Assembly (NCBI RefSeq): GCF_030272615.1
Contig: NC_081411.1
Location: forward strand, 180,938,977-181,002,976
Direction: 5' to 3'
Source of the DNA: Cryptomeria japonica
Lineage: Eukaryota; Streptophyta; Pinopsida; Cupressales; Cupressaceae
DNA: 64,000 nucleotides
The notes under the pieces were generated by a model, which saw only the letters and a list, made by a program, of their open reading frames with translations, did not search any database and was not told where the DNA came from. The first letter of the stretch is position 1, and the number at the start of each line of letters is the position of its first letter. Shown in pieces: positions 32,906 through 45,298 of this stretch. The translations under genes and the position numbers were made by a program.

Positions 32906-33149
32906 TGGAAATGACCTTAAGTTTATTAAAAAAAATAGTTTGTGTCTATAGATATAAAGCATTGCAATTGTGGAATATGACTTGAAAAGCTTTCTTAAAT
33001 ATTGAATTAACCCTACAAAACTCCTTGTCTCAATCACAATGAAATTATTGGATCACTTCAAAATTGTTTTCACTTTTACCATTTCTTTGTTAACTTTTTA
33101 TCATAATTGTTTATAAAATTGGTAACAAATCTAACTAAGATTAATCAAT

Positions 33150-34403
33150 CTCTTAACATTAGATTAATTTTGCCAATATGTTCAATGTATGCTTGTTCTT
33201 TGTGTGTGACACATTCAAGGAGTAGTTTCTTCATTGTGTATTCTTGGGCATATAGTTCATCAATGATTTTGGAAACCTGTAGCACCAATTATTCATCCTC
33301 TTTGATGTTTGATACTCTGCACTCTAAATTTCCACCCAATTCAACCTTGAATTTCTCCATTATCAAGAGATCGCTTTTACTCATCAGATTCAAAAGATCT
33401 TTTGTATTCTCAAACTTATCCACATCGCTTTTCAATAGTTTATAGTAATGATCATGAGTAGCAATCATCTCAACCTCTGGCCCTATTTTATCACACCTCT
33501 TCTTAAATGTCATATGGTTATCCGGGCTTATGAAAGTGCCTTTGTATGCAAACCAAAATTGAGTAGCTTGAGCGTTCATTACATCAATCATGTCCTTGAT
33601 TATCTATGTTATCAAGGAATGTACAAAAAAATATTTCTTCTCATTTGCCTAGTTCATTTTCTTCTCAAACTTTTATTCTTTGTATTTCCAATATATGGCA
33701 CTTTGAGATGTAAGCATGATCCTTTTCTCTTTCTAATAATCAATAGGTTGTTCTGGTATTACAGTCCTTTGATCCTTTTTCAATTGAGTGGCTATCTCTT
33801 TCCACTTTTGTCTTTCTTCGACCCCTACACGATATGCATCCTTGTAGTGAAGCATTTCGCTTGTGATAAAATCCACTTGATCTACATTTAGTCTAGCCAC
33901 ATTTAAATCTAACATTGTAGTCTCCATGGGATTGTTCATCCCCACCTATTGAATAGTCAATGTGGAAAATAGCTCATCTAAATCAATCAAAAGGGGCCTT
34001 TTGCAATGAGGGTACACATCCATTGCAGTAATGCCTTTTACCCTACATCATATCTAGATCCACTATACACAGTATCAATATTTTTAGGCAATTTCAAGCT
34101 CTCTTTACCAACTGATTTGGCATATGTGTCAAACATTAATGCACCCTTCATATTCCAACCAGGATATATGATTGTACCAGCATCTTTTAGCATTTGTCTC
34201 TCTTTGGCTAGAGTTATTGTCATAATTTCCTCATCAATGGACTCTTGAAGCTTATTTAAAGCTTCTTCACTGATGTCTTCTCTTCCTTCAATCCTCAACT
34301 GCTTTTCTTTATGGTGATATATAAATGTCAGAAATTCAGGGGTTTGGATGAATTGCTTATCCAAAACAAAGTTGAAAATAGAATCTTTCCCCTTTGCTAA
34401 CAT
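33150..34403 (-). pseudogene. Decayed coding region of unknown family
   Basis: Three minus-strand open frames follow each other: 34403-34038 (121 aa), 33945-33733 (70 aa) and 33591-33289 (100 aa). Coding-like sequence continues past a stop to about 33150 (ELYAQEYTMKKLLLE...). The first contains TPEFLTFIYHHKEKQLRIEG, EEALNKLQESIDEEI and IIYPGWNMKGALMFDTYAKS. The last has MNAQATQFWFAYKGTF and a charged, probably helical tail. Upstream, in-frame sequence LTLIKE-stop-AAIKLRG precedes the first ATG, so the original start was further 5'. No catalytic motif is visible and I do not recognise the family. It may be an unclassified transposon protein or a degraded host gene. Confidence 0.5.
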
Positions 34404-35065
34404 CCCTCTGAGTTTTATTGCAGCTTATTCTTTTATCAAAGTTAAAAATAGAAGCTACTCAATGCTCTCCTATGATTTTTTTCCCCCCAATGATGTTAAT
34501 TCCCTACTAATCACATATCAAAGTTCATTAATGCCTTATGTTAGGTCACCCTATAAGAAAAGTTCTCTTAGATGATATATATTATGTCGATGAAGACTTA
34601 AATACTTTTATCAAATATCCTTATCTCATTGAAACATGCTGACCTTGATGATGTTCGATCCCGAATGCTATATATCTTAACTTTGATCAAAGATAGACAA
34701 TATGAAGTCATATGATTGGATATTAAAGGGTTCTTTGTGTTTGAAAGAGGATATATTATTTTTCATAAGGTGAAAATCAATGCTTGGCCGTTAGATTTAA
34801 TACTGATTTCGGTTTAATTAATGGGGCTTTAAATTTTGAAAATTTGAAGTTCCAACACATCTAAAGGAGTCAGTCATGGATGTATATGAATTATCATTAT
34901 GTTTTTCTAGATTTCAAGTGTTTTGAAGGTATATTAGTAATTTTCATTACTTTCATGTCATGTTAGAGAATTTGTGATCCGAATGAACATTTCCAAGCTA
35001 TGTTGAATATATCTTTTGCACTATTTCACTAATATAAGAAATGTATGAAAAATGTGGTATCATAG
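34404..35065. other. Unassigned stretch upstream of the unknown pseudogene
   Basis: AT-rich. Its first 100 bases still look weakly coding on the minus strand, continuing the pseudogene upstream; the rest shows nothing recognisable. Confidence 0.35.
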
Positions 35066-35270
35066 CAAGGCAGTGAGCTGTCAGAAAAAATGCCTTAAAG
35101 AAATGCGGTCTCATGGTGATGGAATGCAATGATGGTGATAGAATGCCATGACAATCAAATTACTATGGATTGTCATTGCATTCTATCACCATGAGACAAC
35201 ATTTCTTGATGTATTTTTCCAAATAATTCACTGCCTTATCTATGCTATTGCTTGCTACTATACTTTGCTA
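35066..35270. repeat. Hairpin / MITE-like inverted repeat of about 200 bp
   Basis: The left arm (ATAGCAAGGCAGTGAGCTG...GATAGAATGCCATGACAATC, to 35157) is complementary to the right arm (GATTGTCATTGCATTCTATC...CACTGCCTTATCTATGCTAT). The loop is about 10 bp (35158-35167). The left arm holds a small internal duplication (ATGGTGATGGAATGCAATG and ATGGTGATAGAATGCCATG). No transposase is present. Confidence 0.75.
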
Positions 35271-35847
35271 GATTTTTTCCAAACATCCATAGCTTGTTCA
35301 AAAGCACCTATTTTAGGATTTTACCATTAGCAGCAAGGTAGTGAACCATTTGATAAAATGCTTAAGACAAACGTGTATTTAGTTGTATGTACCTTTTTCT
35401 AATTAGTAAATAAGTTACTTTTACCTACCCCTAATTGTGTATTGTGTAGTGTGATGAAATGGTTGATTTTGTACAATCCTAAAGAATACTCTTTACCATT
35501 CATTTTAGTATAATTATGTATCCTTCATCCTAATGTTGAAATAACTCATTCCTCTTTATTTATTATATCAATGGTCTAGGATTTTTTTCTTAGTGGTATC
35601 CTTTGGAGTGGTTGGTCTTCTTGTCTTCTCTAGAAGATTCAATAATCATGTGTTTGGAATATTTTCTTAATCTTTTATGGGTCATTGGGATGTCTTAGGG
35701 TTCTTAGTTTTTCTTCGGTCTTAGAGGACCTTGTCCTTTGATGGATTAAAGGAGTTGTAGTAATAATGGTAACAAGTTTATCCTTTCTAAGCTTCTCCTT
35801 GCTAAATAAATGGATCTTCTGAGCTCCTTGCTAAAAGAGAAAAGGAT
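35271..35847. other. Unassigned stretch
   Basis: No credible frame or repeat was recognised. It ends in the TSD of the solo LTR (TCATG, 35848-35852). Confidence 0.35.
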
Positions 35848-35852
35848 TCATG

Positions 35853-37060
35853 TGTTGGACACAATGGTTCACTGAGAGGGGGGTGAATCAGTGATCTAAT
35901 CTTTTTCCTTTCAAAAAGAAGATACTGGTAAATAAAACAAATTGAGTGTTAACTGGCAACCTAAATAGTGCAACCAAGATATGTGAAAGGATTTGCTAAA
36001 CCATCAATATGGAACATACACAAAGATGCAACACTCAACACTACATGTATATGAGGAAATCCCAATGTGGGAAAAACCTCAGTGAAAATAGATGTTGGAG
36101 ATCTTCTACTCCAATCTAACCTCACAATGAAACTCTAAATACAAAATTTAGGGCACCAACCCAAGGAGCACCAACCCCTGATTTATGAGCACCAACTCAA
36201 AGGAGCACCAACCCCTGCACTAAGCTTCAAATTAGTAAAAGTAATATAAAACTCAGATACACAAATGAGATCGTTGTTGCAAATGAGGTTTTGCAACCTT
36301 AAAATATCCTTCTCTGTCAATTTCAGCCTTACTGGTTTGTTTCCTCTTCTCCTACTCTGAAAATTGACTTTGCTAATTGCCTTTCTCAATCCTCGCTCAC
36401 TATGTCTTCCTCCTTTCAACTCACACTTAATCACTCTTAATTAGTCACAACTTTTGCCGGTTTATAAACTCTATGTTCAATGCACTCTTCACCAGTTGTT
36501 TCTTATACTGGTTTGCTTTGCTTCACTTGTGAATTAATACTTTTTCTCACAAACACTTTAAGTGTTCTTTCTCTTCGACTACCAGACAAAAATAACACAC
36601 TTGTCTTCTGTGCAACAACTCTTCTCTTTATCCCCTAGTTTCTCATCAAAACCCAATTCAAATTTGGAGCACTTAGGGTTTCCTTTCCTGACATAATCTG
36701 CATTAGATCATTTCTAGTCTATCATGTGTTGATCATCTGTACTCTAGGGATGCATCCATAAACTTTTTCATTACCTAATGCATGCTTCCTAAAGATAGAA
36801 ATCACATACAAGATTTTCTACTTTTAAAACTGTCGACACACAAAAGCACCTGGTTGTTTCCCTTTTGAGGCCATCTTGTGATCAGAATTTCTTTGCATTG
36901 ATCTAGGTGCCAACTAATCCCTGATCTTCTTTCATCATTCTTTCTTGCTCAAGTCACATTGGTCAGTTAAAATCTCATGATTTGTGGTTGTTTCATTTAT
37001 TTCGACTAATAGTTTCACCAACCGTGTTGATGGTGGCTTTACTGACCCCTGCATACTTAT
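35853..37060 (-). mobile_element. Solo LTR (copia-like), part 1, split by C1
   Basis: The + strand edge is TGTTGGACACAATGG and, 20 bases in, GAGAGGGGGGTGAATCAGTG, the hallmark edge of the copia LTR group here, so it points minus. It stops at 37060, where C1 was inserted, and resumes at 43807. The TSD TCATG lies at 35848-35852. No PBS or PPT adjoins either end and no internal domain is attached, hence a solo LTR of about 1.64 kb, probably left by LTR-LTR recombination. Confidence 0.82.
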
Positions 37061-38131
37061 TGTTAGGTTTCGGAGACAACTAAGAGGGCGGGGTGAATCA
37101 GTTGTCCAATAAATTTCAAACCAAATATAACTTATCCAAACTTAATGCTTAATACCGGTAAACTAAACTTTATGTAGGTAGACAGTTTTATTAGTTAATT
37201 GCAGTACTGGTAAAGTTCAATGCATGAAACATAAAGACAATAACATCCACAACACTTAACACATATATTTGTACTTGGAAACCCTGTAAGGAGAAAAACC
37301 ACGGTGGGAAACCTTACCAACAATCAGATGATACTACTGCAGATAGTATGTGTGTACAATATGGAGTCTACACATGCCGAAAGGCCAACTGCCTAGAGAT
37401 CACCACTCAATCACAAAATGGGAGTCACATTGACTACAATTGGATGGGTAAATCTAATGATAATGTATTGCTCAAAATAGCATCTTCATATGTTGGATTC
37501 AGTACTGGTTAAGCTCTAATTTGTCTTCTTCAAACCTTCCTTGAATCTTGAATGATGTCTGCATGTATAGCTCTTCTTATATTCGCATATACCTTATGCT
37601 CTACCACTTATTACATTCCCATAACCATATCCATGCCAATCTCACAAATGAGATCTTACATTTATACCATAACCTAAGACCAAATGAGTAGGTCGGCTTA
37701 CTAAAAATATTACAATGAAATCAATTACAAATGAATCATTATGCAATGCATCATGTCGTCTCAATGCATTTACAATAATAATAAATCATCTTCATGATGT
37801 GTCGATCTGTAATAGATATGCTTGCCAGTCCATAACCTAGACCTATTTGCTGATAACAACAAATATGCAAACCTGCTTAGACCAATGAACAAATTACAAA
37901 AACAAAGTGTCCAAAAAATGTCTTTGACATAACCAAGTAATCTCCAAGTCATTCCAAGTATCGGTGAATAATATAACCTGTCGATGAACTAGATACCGGT
38001 GACTGTGCATAAGTCACTGAATATGTTGGTGAACATAACCAAAGATCTCCAAGTGCTTATAAGTGTTGATAAGTGTTGATAAGTGTTGATATCAATTGAA
38101 AAACTAGTGCAACACATCCAAAATACCAAGA
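37061..38131 (-). mobile_element. C1 3' LTR
   Basis: 1071 bp, the same length as the 5' LTR. The + edges are TGTTAGGTTTCGGAG and AAAATACCAAGA (one base off CCAACA). It has CGGTAA-type words throughout and GGGCGGGGTGAATCAGTTG near the edge. A GTGTTGATAA triplication lies at about 38060-38090. Confidence 0.9.
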
Positions 38132-38150
38132 ATCTCCCCCTTTGGCATTG
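38132..38150 (-). promoter_or_regulatory. C1 polypurine tract
   Basis: The minus strand reads AATGCCAAAGGGGGAGAT directly before the 3' LTR. Further AAAGGGGGAG copies lie at about 38320-38335 and 38412-38420. Confidence 0.8.
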
Positions 38151-38530
38151 ATGGAAACACAAGATGGAAAAACCATCAAAGTGCCAAAATAGAAATGCCA
38201 AAAACTAAAAACCAACAATCTTTAAAAGAGATCATTAACCAGAAATCAAAATACAGATACAGAGAGTAACAGTCTCTCCAACAATCTCTCCCCAAAAGAT
38301 AATGTGTTTTTCCATAGATATCTCTCCCCCTTTGACATCAAATGCCAAAGTAATACAAAAACCAGATTCAAACAATTCATACAAAATACCAACTTATCAA
38401 TTTATCCAACTACTCCCCCTGAGAAGTAGCTCTCTTCATCAAAGCCAGAAAAAGATTTCTCTATTAATTCTGTCAGTTGATGATAAACATCAACTGTCTA
38501 AGTCTCTATTGGTAGGGGTATAACCCCAAG

Positions 38531-39286
38531 CTACTCTCTGAGATACTCAAAAATTTCCTTAGGCAAAGGCTTAGTAAATATATTTGCAATCTGCTCTTTA
38601 GTATTCACATAAACCAGTTTCACTTCTTTTGCTTCAACATTCTCTTTCAGAAATTTGAATTTGATAGTAACATGTTTAGTTTTTGAGTTAAATATCGGAT
38701 TCTTAGATATATTAATTGCTGCCAAATTATCACATTAAATAATTATAGGTTCCTTTCATTTTACCTTTATGTCCTTCATCATTTGCTTAATCCATAGTAC
38801 CTATGTACAATTGGTTGTTGCTGCAACATATTCTGATTCTGTTGTTGATAAAGATGTGCAACTCTGTTTCTTACTCAACCAAGAAATTAATCTGCCACCA
38901 AGAAAGAATGCTCCACCGGTGGTACTTTTTATGTCATCTACATCTCCTTCCCAATTTGCATCTGTGTATGCACATAAATCAAAGTTTTCATGTTTAGGAT
39001 ACCATAAACCAAGATTTGTTGTGCCTTGTACATACCGGAAAATCCTTTTCGCTATTGATTCATTATTTTCTTTAGGATTACTCTGAAATATTGAAACAAT
39101 ACATACTGCATTCATAATATTAGGTCTTCTTTGTGTCAAATATATTAAACCTCCTATCATAGACTTGTATCTAGTTGGATTAACAGGTCTTGATTCATCC
39201 TCCAATGATAGTTTGTCATTTGTAGTCATAGGTGTGCTTACCAGTTTAGAGTTTTCCATGCCAAATTTCTTTAGTAATTCCTTCAA
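38531..39286 (-). pseudogene. C1 RNase H domain
   Basis: The frame 39286-38801 shows NSKLVSTPMTTNDKL, RYKSMIGGLIYLTQRRP, KRIFRYVQGTT, CAYTDANWEGD (first RNase H Asp), SWLSKKQSC and SLSTTESEYVAATT (catalytic Glu block). A TAG and small breaks follow, then frame 38725-38531 with AAINISKNPIFNSKTKH, VNTKEQIANIFTKPLPKE and FEYLRE. All expected copia RNase H blocks are present in order; only the stops near 38800 and 38750 disrupt it. Confidence 0.9.
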
Positions 39287-39960
39287 GTACTTAGATTGAC
39301 ATATGAGTATACCTTTATCAGTCTATGAAATTTGCAATCCTAAAAAGAATTTTATCTCCCCAGTCATAGACATTTCAAATTCTTCCTACATCTTTTTAGA
39401 AAAGTCTTTACTCAATTCATCTTCTCCTCCAAAGATTATATCATCAACAAAAACTTCTATAACCAAGATGTCATCATTAGTCACTTTGTAATATAGATTG
39501 CTATTAGCATTACCTTTAGTGTAACCAATCTTCAAAAGATATTTGTCCAATCTAGCATACCAAGCTCTAGGAGCTTGTTTCAATCCATACAAAACTTTCC
39601 TTAACCTGAAAACCATATCTTTATCATTTGTCAATGAAAATCCATTAGGTTGTTCAATGTAAACTTCTTCTTCAAGATCACCATTCAGAAATGCACATTT
39701 AACATCCTTTTGATATACTTTATAGTTCTTGTGTGCTGCAAAAGCCAAAAATAATCTGACTCCCTCAATCTAGCTATTGATGCAAAGGTTTCATTATAAT
39801 CAACTCCTTCTTTCTATGAATATCCCTTACACACTAATCTTACTTTGTTTCTGATTACCTTACCATCTTCATTAAGTTTATTTCTAAATACCCATTTAGT
39901 TCCAATTACATTTTTTTCTTTAGGTTAGGGAACCAATGTCCATGTGTTATTCTTTTCAAT
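39287..39960 (-). pseudogene. C1 reverse transcriptase domain
   Basis: Frame 39748-39386 carries KDVKCAFLNGDLEEEVYIEQ, VLYGLKQAPRAWYARLDKYL and EVFVDDIIFGGEDEL, with both catalytic aspartates intact. Upstream pieces to about 39960 (EQIEKNNTWTLV-like and [19 protein letters not shown] on the minus strand) are broken by stops. Without these nonsense changes this would be an ordinary copia RT. Confidence 0.9.
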
Positions 39961-40599
39961 TTGTTCCAATTCATCTTCCATAGCTTTCATCCAATGTTTA
40001 TCTTCACATGCCTCATTAACTGATGTTGGTTCAATTTGAGAAATAAGACATACCTCTTCATTTGTCAGTCTTCCTCTAGTCATAACACCTTGATACTTGT
40101 TCCCAATTATCTAATTTTTAGAGTGATTCAATCTTACATATTAGGGTGTTTTTACTTGTTGTTGTTCTTCAGTCACTGTGGAATTTTTAGATGATCTCTG
40201 TGTGACTGGATCAACATTCTATACCGGTGTACTCATTGTAGGTTCATTTGATATTATCTCTATTGTTGGTTCAGAGTCCATGTACCTTGAATTATCTCTA
40301 AATTGTTCATCAATCTTCACATTTGCACTCTCAACAATTTTCTGCAATCTCTTACTAAAACATATATATGCCCTACTCTTAGATGAATAACCAAGAAATA
40401 TTCCTTCATCACTTCTAGGATCAAATTTTCCAATATAATCATCTCTTCTAATATAGCATTTACTTCCAATATTCTGAAATATTTAAGAGTAGAAGTATTA
40501 CCAAACTATAGTTCATGAGGGGTCTTACCAGTTTCACCTTTGATGTGAAATTTTTTGAATGTGTAAAGCGCTATACTCACTTCTTCTCTCCAATATACA

Positions 40600-41210
40600 T
40601 GAGGTAGATTTGCTTCTGATAACATACTTCTAGCTACATCCAAAATAGTTTTGTTCTTTCTTTCCACAACTCCATTTTGCTGTGGTGTTCGAGGTGCTGA
40701 TAACTATCTTCTGATTCCATTCACTTCACAGAATGTATTAAATTCCTTAGATGTGAATTCACCTCTTTGATCAGATCTCAAACATTTGATTTTCTTATCG
40801 GTTTCATTCTCTACCATCACCTTGAATAGTTTGAATTTCCCAAAAGCTTCTGATTTCTCCCTGAGAAAAGTAACCCAACACATTCTACAATAGTCATCAA
40901 TGATTAGCATAAAATATTTATCTCCTTGTAAACTTCTAGTTCTTGCTGGACCACATAAATCAGTATGAATTAAGTCAAGAACATTATTGGATTTTTCTAG
41001 TATACTCTTAAAATATGCTCTAACTTTCTTTCCAAATTGACATTCCTTACATACCAGATTGTGAGGTTTAAATTTTTTAGGTAAATCCCTTACTAGCTTA
41101 GTTGTACTAATTTTCACAATGCAATCAAAATTTACATGACAAAGTCTCTTATGCCATAACCAACTTTCATCAATATGTGCAATCAAGCATACCTTCTCAT
41201 TGTTATTCAA
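40600..41210 (-). pseudogene. C1 integrase domain
   Basis: Frame 41210-40704 begins in the linker (CLIAHIDESWLWHKRLCHV). It has the HHCC zinc residues (H..H, VCKECQFGK), then DLIHTDLCGP (first Asp), IIDDYCRMCWV and CLRSDQRGEFTS (second Asp). After a stop it continues with PQQNGVVERKN (catalytic Glu). All three acidic residues are therefore present, and only the stop at about 40702 separates the third. Confidence 0.9.
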
Positions 41211-41640
41211 ATGAAAGATATTACCTCTAGTCTAATTACTGGTTGCAATTTCTAAGCTAGTTTTGTTCATGATTTCACATTTACCATTCTTGAATTGTAA
41301 CTAAAATCCTTTTTCAACTAATTGACCAACACTCAAAATATTATGCTTCAAGGCTTCAACATAGTAAACGTTATCAATATTGTGCTTACCATCAAAAGAT
41401 ATAGTGCCTTTTCCTTTGATCAAACAAGCTTTATCATCTCCAAATCTAACTAGACCTCCATTGAATTCCTGAAAGGTTAAGAATTTACTTTTATCACCAG
41501 TCATATGATGTGAACATCCAGAATCAATGATCCATTCATCCTTATCTTCAATTTTAGCTGCCAGGGCCTGCTCTACTGGTTGAATAGTAGGTGTCAGTTG
41601 ATCTTCTGTTATAGCAACAAAAACCCATCCATTTTCTATC
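41211..41640 (-). pseudogene. C1 aspartic protease domain
   Basis: The minus strand encodes DEWIIDSGCSHHMTGDKSKF with an intact DSG active site, then RFGDDKACLIKGKGTI, NIDNVYYVEALKHNILSVG and QLVEKGF, then a TAG. The protease block is the best preserved of the three copia elements. Confidence 0.85.
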
Positions 41641-42677
41641 AGTTCTTCATCAGAATCATCAGTAACTCCTTCATCAACATAGTAACAAGATTTGTCTCTA
41701 TTCTTCTTAAATCTGTATCTCTAATATTCAAGGTTAGGCTTATATGTTCTTTTAGCTTCTTCTTTCAATCTTGCATGTCTATCAAGACACCTAGATGCCA
41801 TATGACCAATTTTATTGTAGTTAAAACATTTAAATGGTGCTTTAACTTCATACTTACTTCCAACTAGACCTTTAGGCAATTTCCTTGCAAATAGTGCTTC
41901 AAGTTCTTCTAGTTCTTCATTCTCTTTTCTGATTTCTTCAAGTTCTCTTGCATAAAAGGCTTTCCAATCAGATTTTTTAGATGATGATGATGATGTTGTA
42001 GATGATGATGATGGTGTAGATGATGATGATGCCTTGAAAGATAAATCTTTCTTGATTATAGCAACAGGACCAAATTCCTCAAGTTCAAAAGCTGAAAGTT
42101 TTCCAACCAAAGTGTCTCTAGATACTGATGTATCAGGTATTGTTCTCAATTCATTTATAGTAGTAACTTTTATCTTATATGTCGATGGAAATGCTCTTAA
42201 AACTCTAGAAATAATTTCATCTTCACTTAAGGTTCCTCCACAACATTGTATACCCAAAACAATTTTATTTACTCTTTCCATAAAAGCAAAAATCCTTTCA
42301 TCTTCTTCCATTTTAAGATTTTCATACCTGACCCGGAAGCATTCAAGTTTTGAAATTTTGACTGTGGTATCACCTTCATTCAATGTTTCCAATTTGTCCC
42401 AAATAGCTTTAGCAGTAGATCTATCTAATAATCCCATGATTTGTTGATCTGATAATGCACTCAAAAGTGCTTCTCTTGCTTTGCAATCATTTTCCTCATC
42501 TTTAGCCAAGGTTGGTGGAATAGGTTGACCTTGAGTAGGAGAAACATAACCATTCTTTGTAACATCCCATATGTCCTTTCCAATGCCATTCAGATGTGTC
42601 TCCATCCTGATCTTCCATATGCCATAGTTAGTTCCATCAAGTTTTGGATTGTCCTTCCTGAAATAGTTAGAAGACAT
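41641..42677 (-). pseudogene. C1 gag (318 aa open frame)
   Basis: Starts MSSNYFRKDNPKLDGTNYGI at 42677, 58 bp inside the 5' LTR edge. UBN2-type gag blocks follow: DQQIMGLLDRSTAKAIWDKL, ENLKMEEDERIFAFMERVN and TLSEDEIISRVLRAFP. A Ser/Thr run (about residues 215-235) is encoded by GATGATGAT repeats (41980-42032). The zinc knuckle reads CFNYNKIGHMASRC, with the second Cys replaced by Tyr (TGT to TAT transition), so RNA binding should be impaired. The frame ends at a TAG at 41721, but gag-like sequence (SCYYVDEGVTDDSDEE) continues toward protease. Confidence 0.9.
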
Positions 42678-42721
42678 TAGATTTCCTCAAGCTGTTAAAC
42701 TTCTACAAAAAAGAAGACTAT

Positions 42722-42733
42722 GCTCTGATACCA
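42722..42733 (-). promoter_or_regulatory. C1 primer-binding site
   Basis: The minus strand reads TGGTATCAGAGC, two bases from the LTR edge. This is the classic copia PBS for initiator methionyl-tRNA. Confidence 0.93.
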
Positions 42734-42735
42734 AT

Positions 42736-43806
42736 TGTTAGATCTTAGAGACAACTAAGAGGGGGGGGGGGGCTGAATCAGTTGTCCAATAAATTTCAAG
42801 CCAAATATAACTTAGCCAAACTTAATGCTTAATACTGGTAAACCAAACTTTATGCCGGTAGACAGTTTTAACAGCTAATTTTAGTACCAGTAAAGTTTAA
42901 TTCATGAAACATAAAAACAATAAAATCCACAACACATAACACAAATATTTGTACATGGAAACCCTATAAGGGGAAAAATCATGGTGGGAAACCTTACCCA
43001 TAATCAAATGATACTACTGCAGATAGTATGTGTGTACAATATGGAGTCTGCACATGCAGAAAGGCCAACTGCCTAGAGCTCACTGCTCAATCACAAAATA
43101 AGAGTCACACTGACTACAATTGGATGGTTAAATCCAATGATAATGTACTCCTCAAAATAGCATCTTCATCTACTGGATTTAGTACCGGTTAAGCTCTGAT
43201 TTGTCTTCTTCAAACCTTCCTTGAATCTTGAATGATATCTGTGTGTATAGCTCTTCTTATATTCGCATATACCTTATGCTCTACCACTTATTACATTCCC
43301 ATAACCATATCCATGACAATCTCACAAATGAGATCTTACATTTATACCATAACCTAAGACCAAATGAGTAGGTCGGCTTACCAAAGATATTACAATGAAA
43401 TCAATTACAAATGAATCATTATGCGATGCATCATGTCGACTCAATGCATTTACAATAATAATAAATCATCTTCATGACATGTCATGCTGATCTGGAATAT
43501 ATATGCTTGCCGGTCCATAACCTAGACCTATTTGCCAGTAATAGAAAATATGCAAACCTGATTAGACCAATGAACAAATTACCAAAAGAAAGTGTCCAAA
43601 CAATGTCTTCAACATAACCAAGTATTCTCGAAGTCATTCCAAGTGTCGGTGAACAATATAACCTATCAGTGAACCAAATACTGATGACTATGCATAAGTC
43701 ACTAAATATGCTGGTGAACATAACCAAAGATCTCCAAGTGCTGATAAGTGTTGACAAGTGTTGACATCAATGACAAAACTAGTGCAACACATCCAAAATA
43801 TCAACA
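42736..43806 (-). mobile_element. C1 5' LTR
   Basis: 1071 bp; + edges TGTTAGATCTTAGAG and AAAATATCAACA. It holds an uninterrupted G run (about 42762-42772) in the GAGGGGGG edge motif, longer than in any other LTR here. Confidence 0.9.
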
Positions 43807-44247
43807 CTTGCCACCTCAGATCCACATGTCATCACAATGTTCAATCACTTAGCTTACCAACACACAGTTGATTCACACTTGATCATTTAGAAGACTCATA
43901 TCAGTATATCCCTTTACTGGTGAGACCTTCTTCATCTGCTAACCAATAGTGTACACTACATCAATAACACACCTTAACCTTCAGTGGTTTATGATCACTT
44001 TAACATTCTGCCACTTCATCATAAACAGGCAGCCAAAATTTAGACCAATGTAAGCTCTACTGGTTATCACTTAACATGCTCACCCACACATGCATCTCAT
44101 CTCATGCTGATGAAGCCACTGATAGTCTCAACAACTACTTGTCTTTCACCATCCTGGTTCATTATTATTCTTCATCCCGAATGATATACCTCTATTGGTA
44201 GCATGCCTGCAATACCAATTGATATCAATGATAACTCAATGCTAACA
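43807..44247 (-). mobile_element. Solo LTR, part 2
   Basis: Continues the LTR from 37060 and ends CAATGCTAACA at 44247, followed by TCATG (44248-44252), identical to the TSD at 35848-35852. No PPT follows, supporting the solo state. Confidence 0.8.
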
Positions 44248-44252
44248 TCATG

Positions 44253-45298
44253 CTCTCATCATTGTCTTTATTAATGCATCAACTCTTGGACTAATCCTTT
44301 TGGGTTTGACTAAGACCATGGAGGATTTGAGGACTTTTCTTACTATCCTATGTCTGAGATAATGCATCTTGGACTCTGCATATATTATTTCATACTGATA
44401 TGATCTCCTTGTTCATTGTCTTTGAACTTTCTTCATAACTATATAAAGATTATTTGTGACCTTTGCGCTGGTTGAAGTCCTCTTGAGATTTGTTGCTATC
44501 CCTAGCTAGTTTCTTTTCTCACCAAATCAATAGGTGAAACTTCTTTTACTCCTCAACCTACTCATTAGGCTTCAATAGACCAAATTTAATCACGTCTTCT
44601 CAAGCCCTTGTCCAAACACTCACGTACATTCTTCCACTCATAACTAAGCCTCTTGAAATATTAACCATGCTCCTCAACTCTAGGAAAATCATCAACACCA
44701 TCTTGGCTACTCAACTAGGACAACCAACTAGGATCTCATTCATTTTCTTGCAGTAACTCATAACATGTAACAACTCTTCCTCAAATCATCAGAATCAAGA
44801 GAGAAACTATCAAAAATATCCTTGAAGGTTCTCACTGACCCATACAACCTACACTTTGACAAGTTTGAGCCATCCTCTCAACTACTCCCATCAATGGAGT
44901 ATCAAATGGTTGCAACTCAGGTGTTCAGCCATGCATCCACCTCTCCTACTGCCACAAACTCGCAACTTCCTTTCATCATCTAGGAGTTTCTTTATCCTCT
45001 CACCCTAGTCTCTTGGAAATGACAACCAGGTTCTCTCCTGACCAATTCCAACACCTTCTTTGTAGTTAGGTGGATCCACAGCTGCAACCAAACAAAATAG
45101 AAACTACAAAATAACTTTTCCAACCCAAACCTTTTGCTGGGCTCAATAAGGTAATACACATTTCAATATTTCATTATATTGCACTACTAATCTTATTGAA
45201 TAATATGTATTGAATCTTGATTGTAGGGTCCAATAGAGCCAACACAAACAATGACACCACAAGTTGCTTGGATCGACTTCTTAAATGAAGAGTTACAG
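44253..45298. other. Unassigned stretch
   Basis: C/T-rich sequence with no frame longer than about 60 codons and no known motif. It resembles neither the LTRs nor the copia internal regions of the window. Confidence 0.35.

Larger units (their letters stand above)
37061..43806 (-). mobile_element. Copia element C1, structurally complete
   Basis: 6746 bp with two 1071-bp LTRs (37061-38131 and 42736-43806), a PBS, a PPT and the full gag-AP-IN-RT-RNase H order on the minus strand. Flanking 5-mers are cttat (37056-37060) and cttgc (43807-43811); they match at three positions and differ by two transitions, so the TSD is decayed or only likely. Multiple stops inactivate it, but long frames remain, notably gag with 318 codons. 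Confidence 0.92.
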
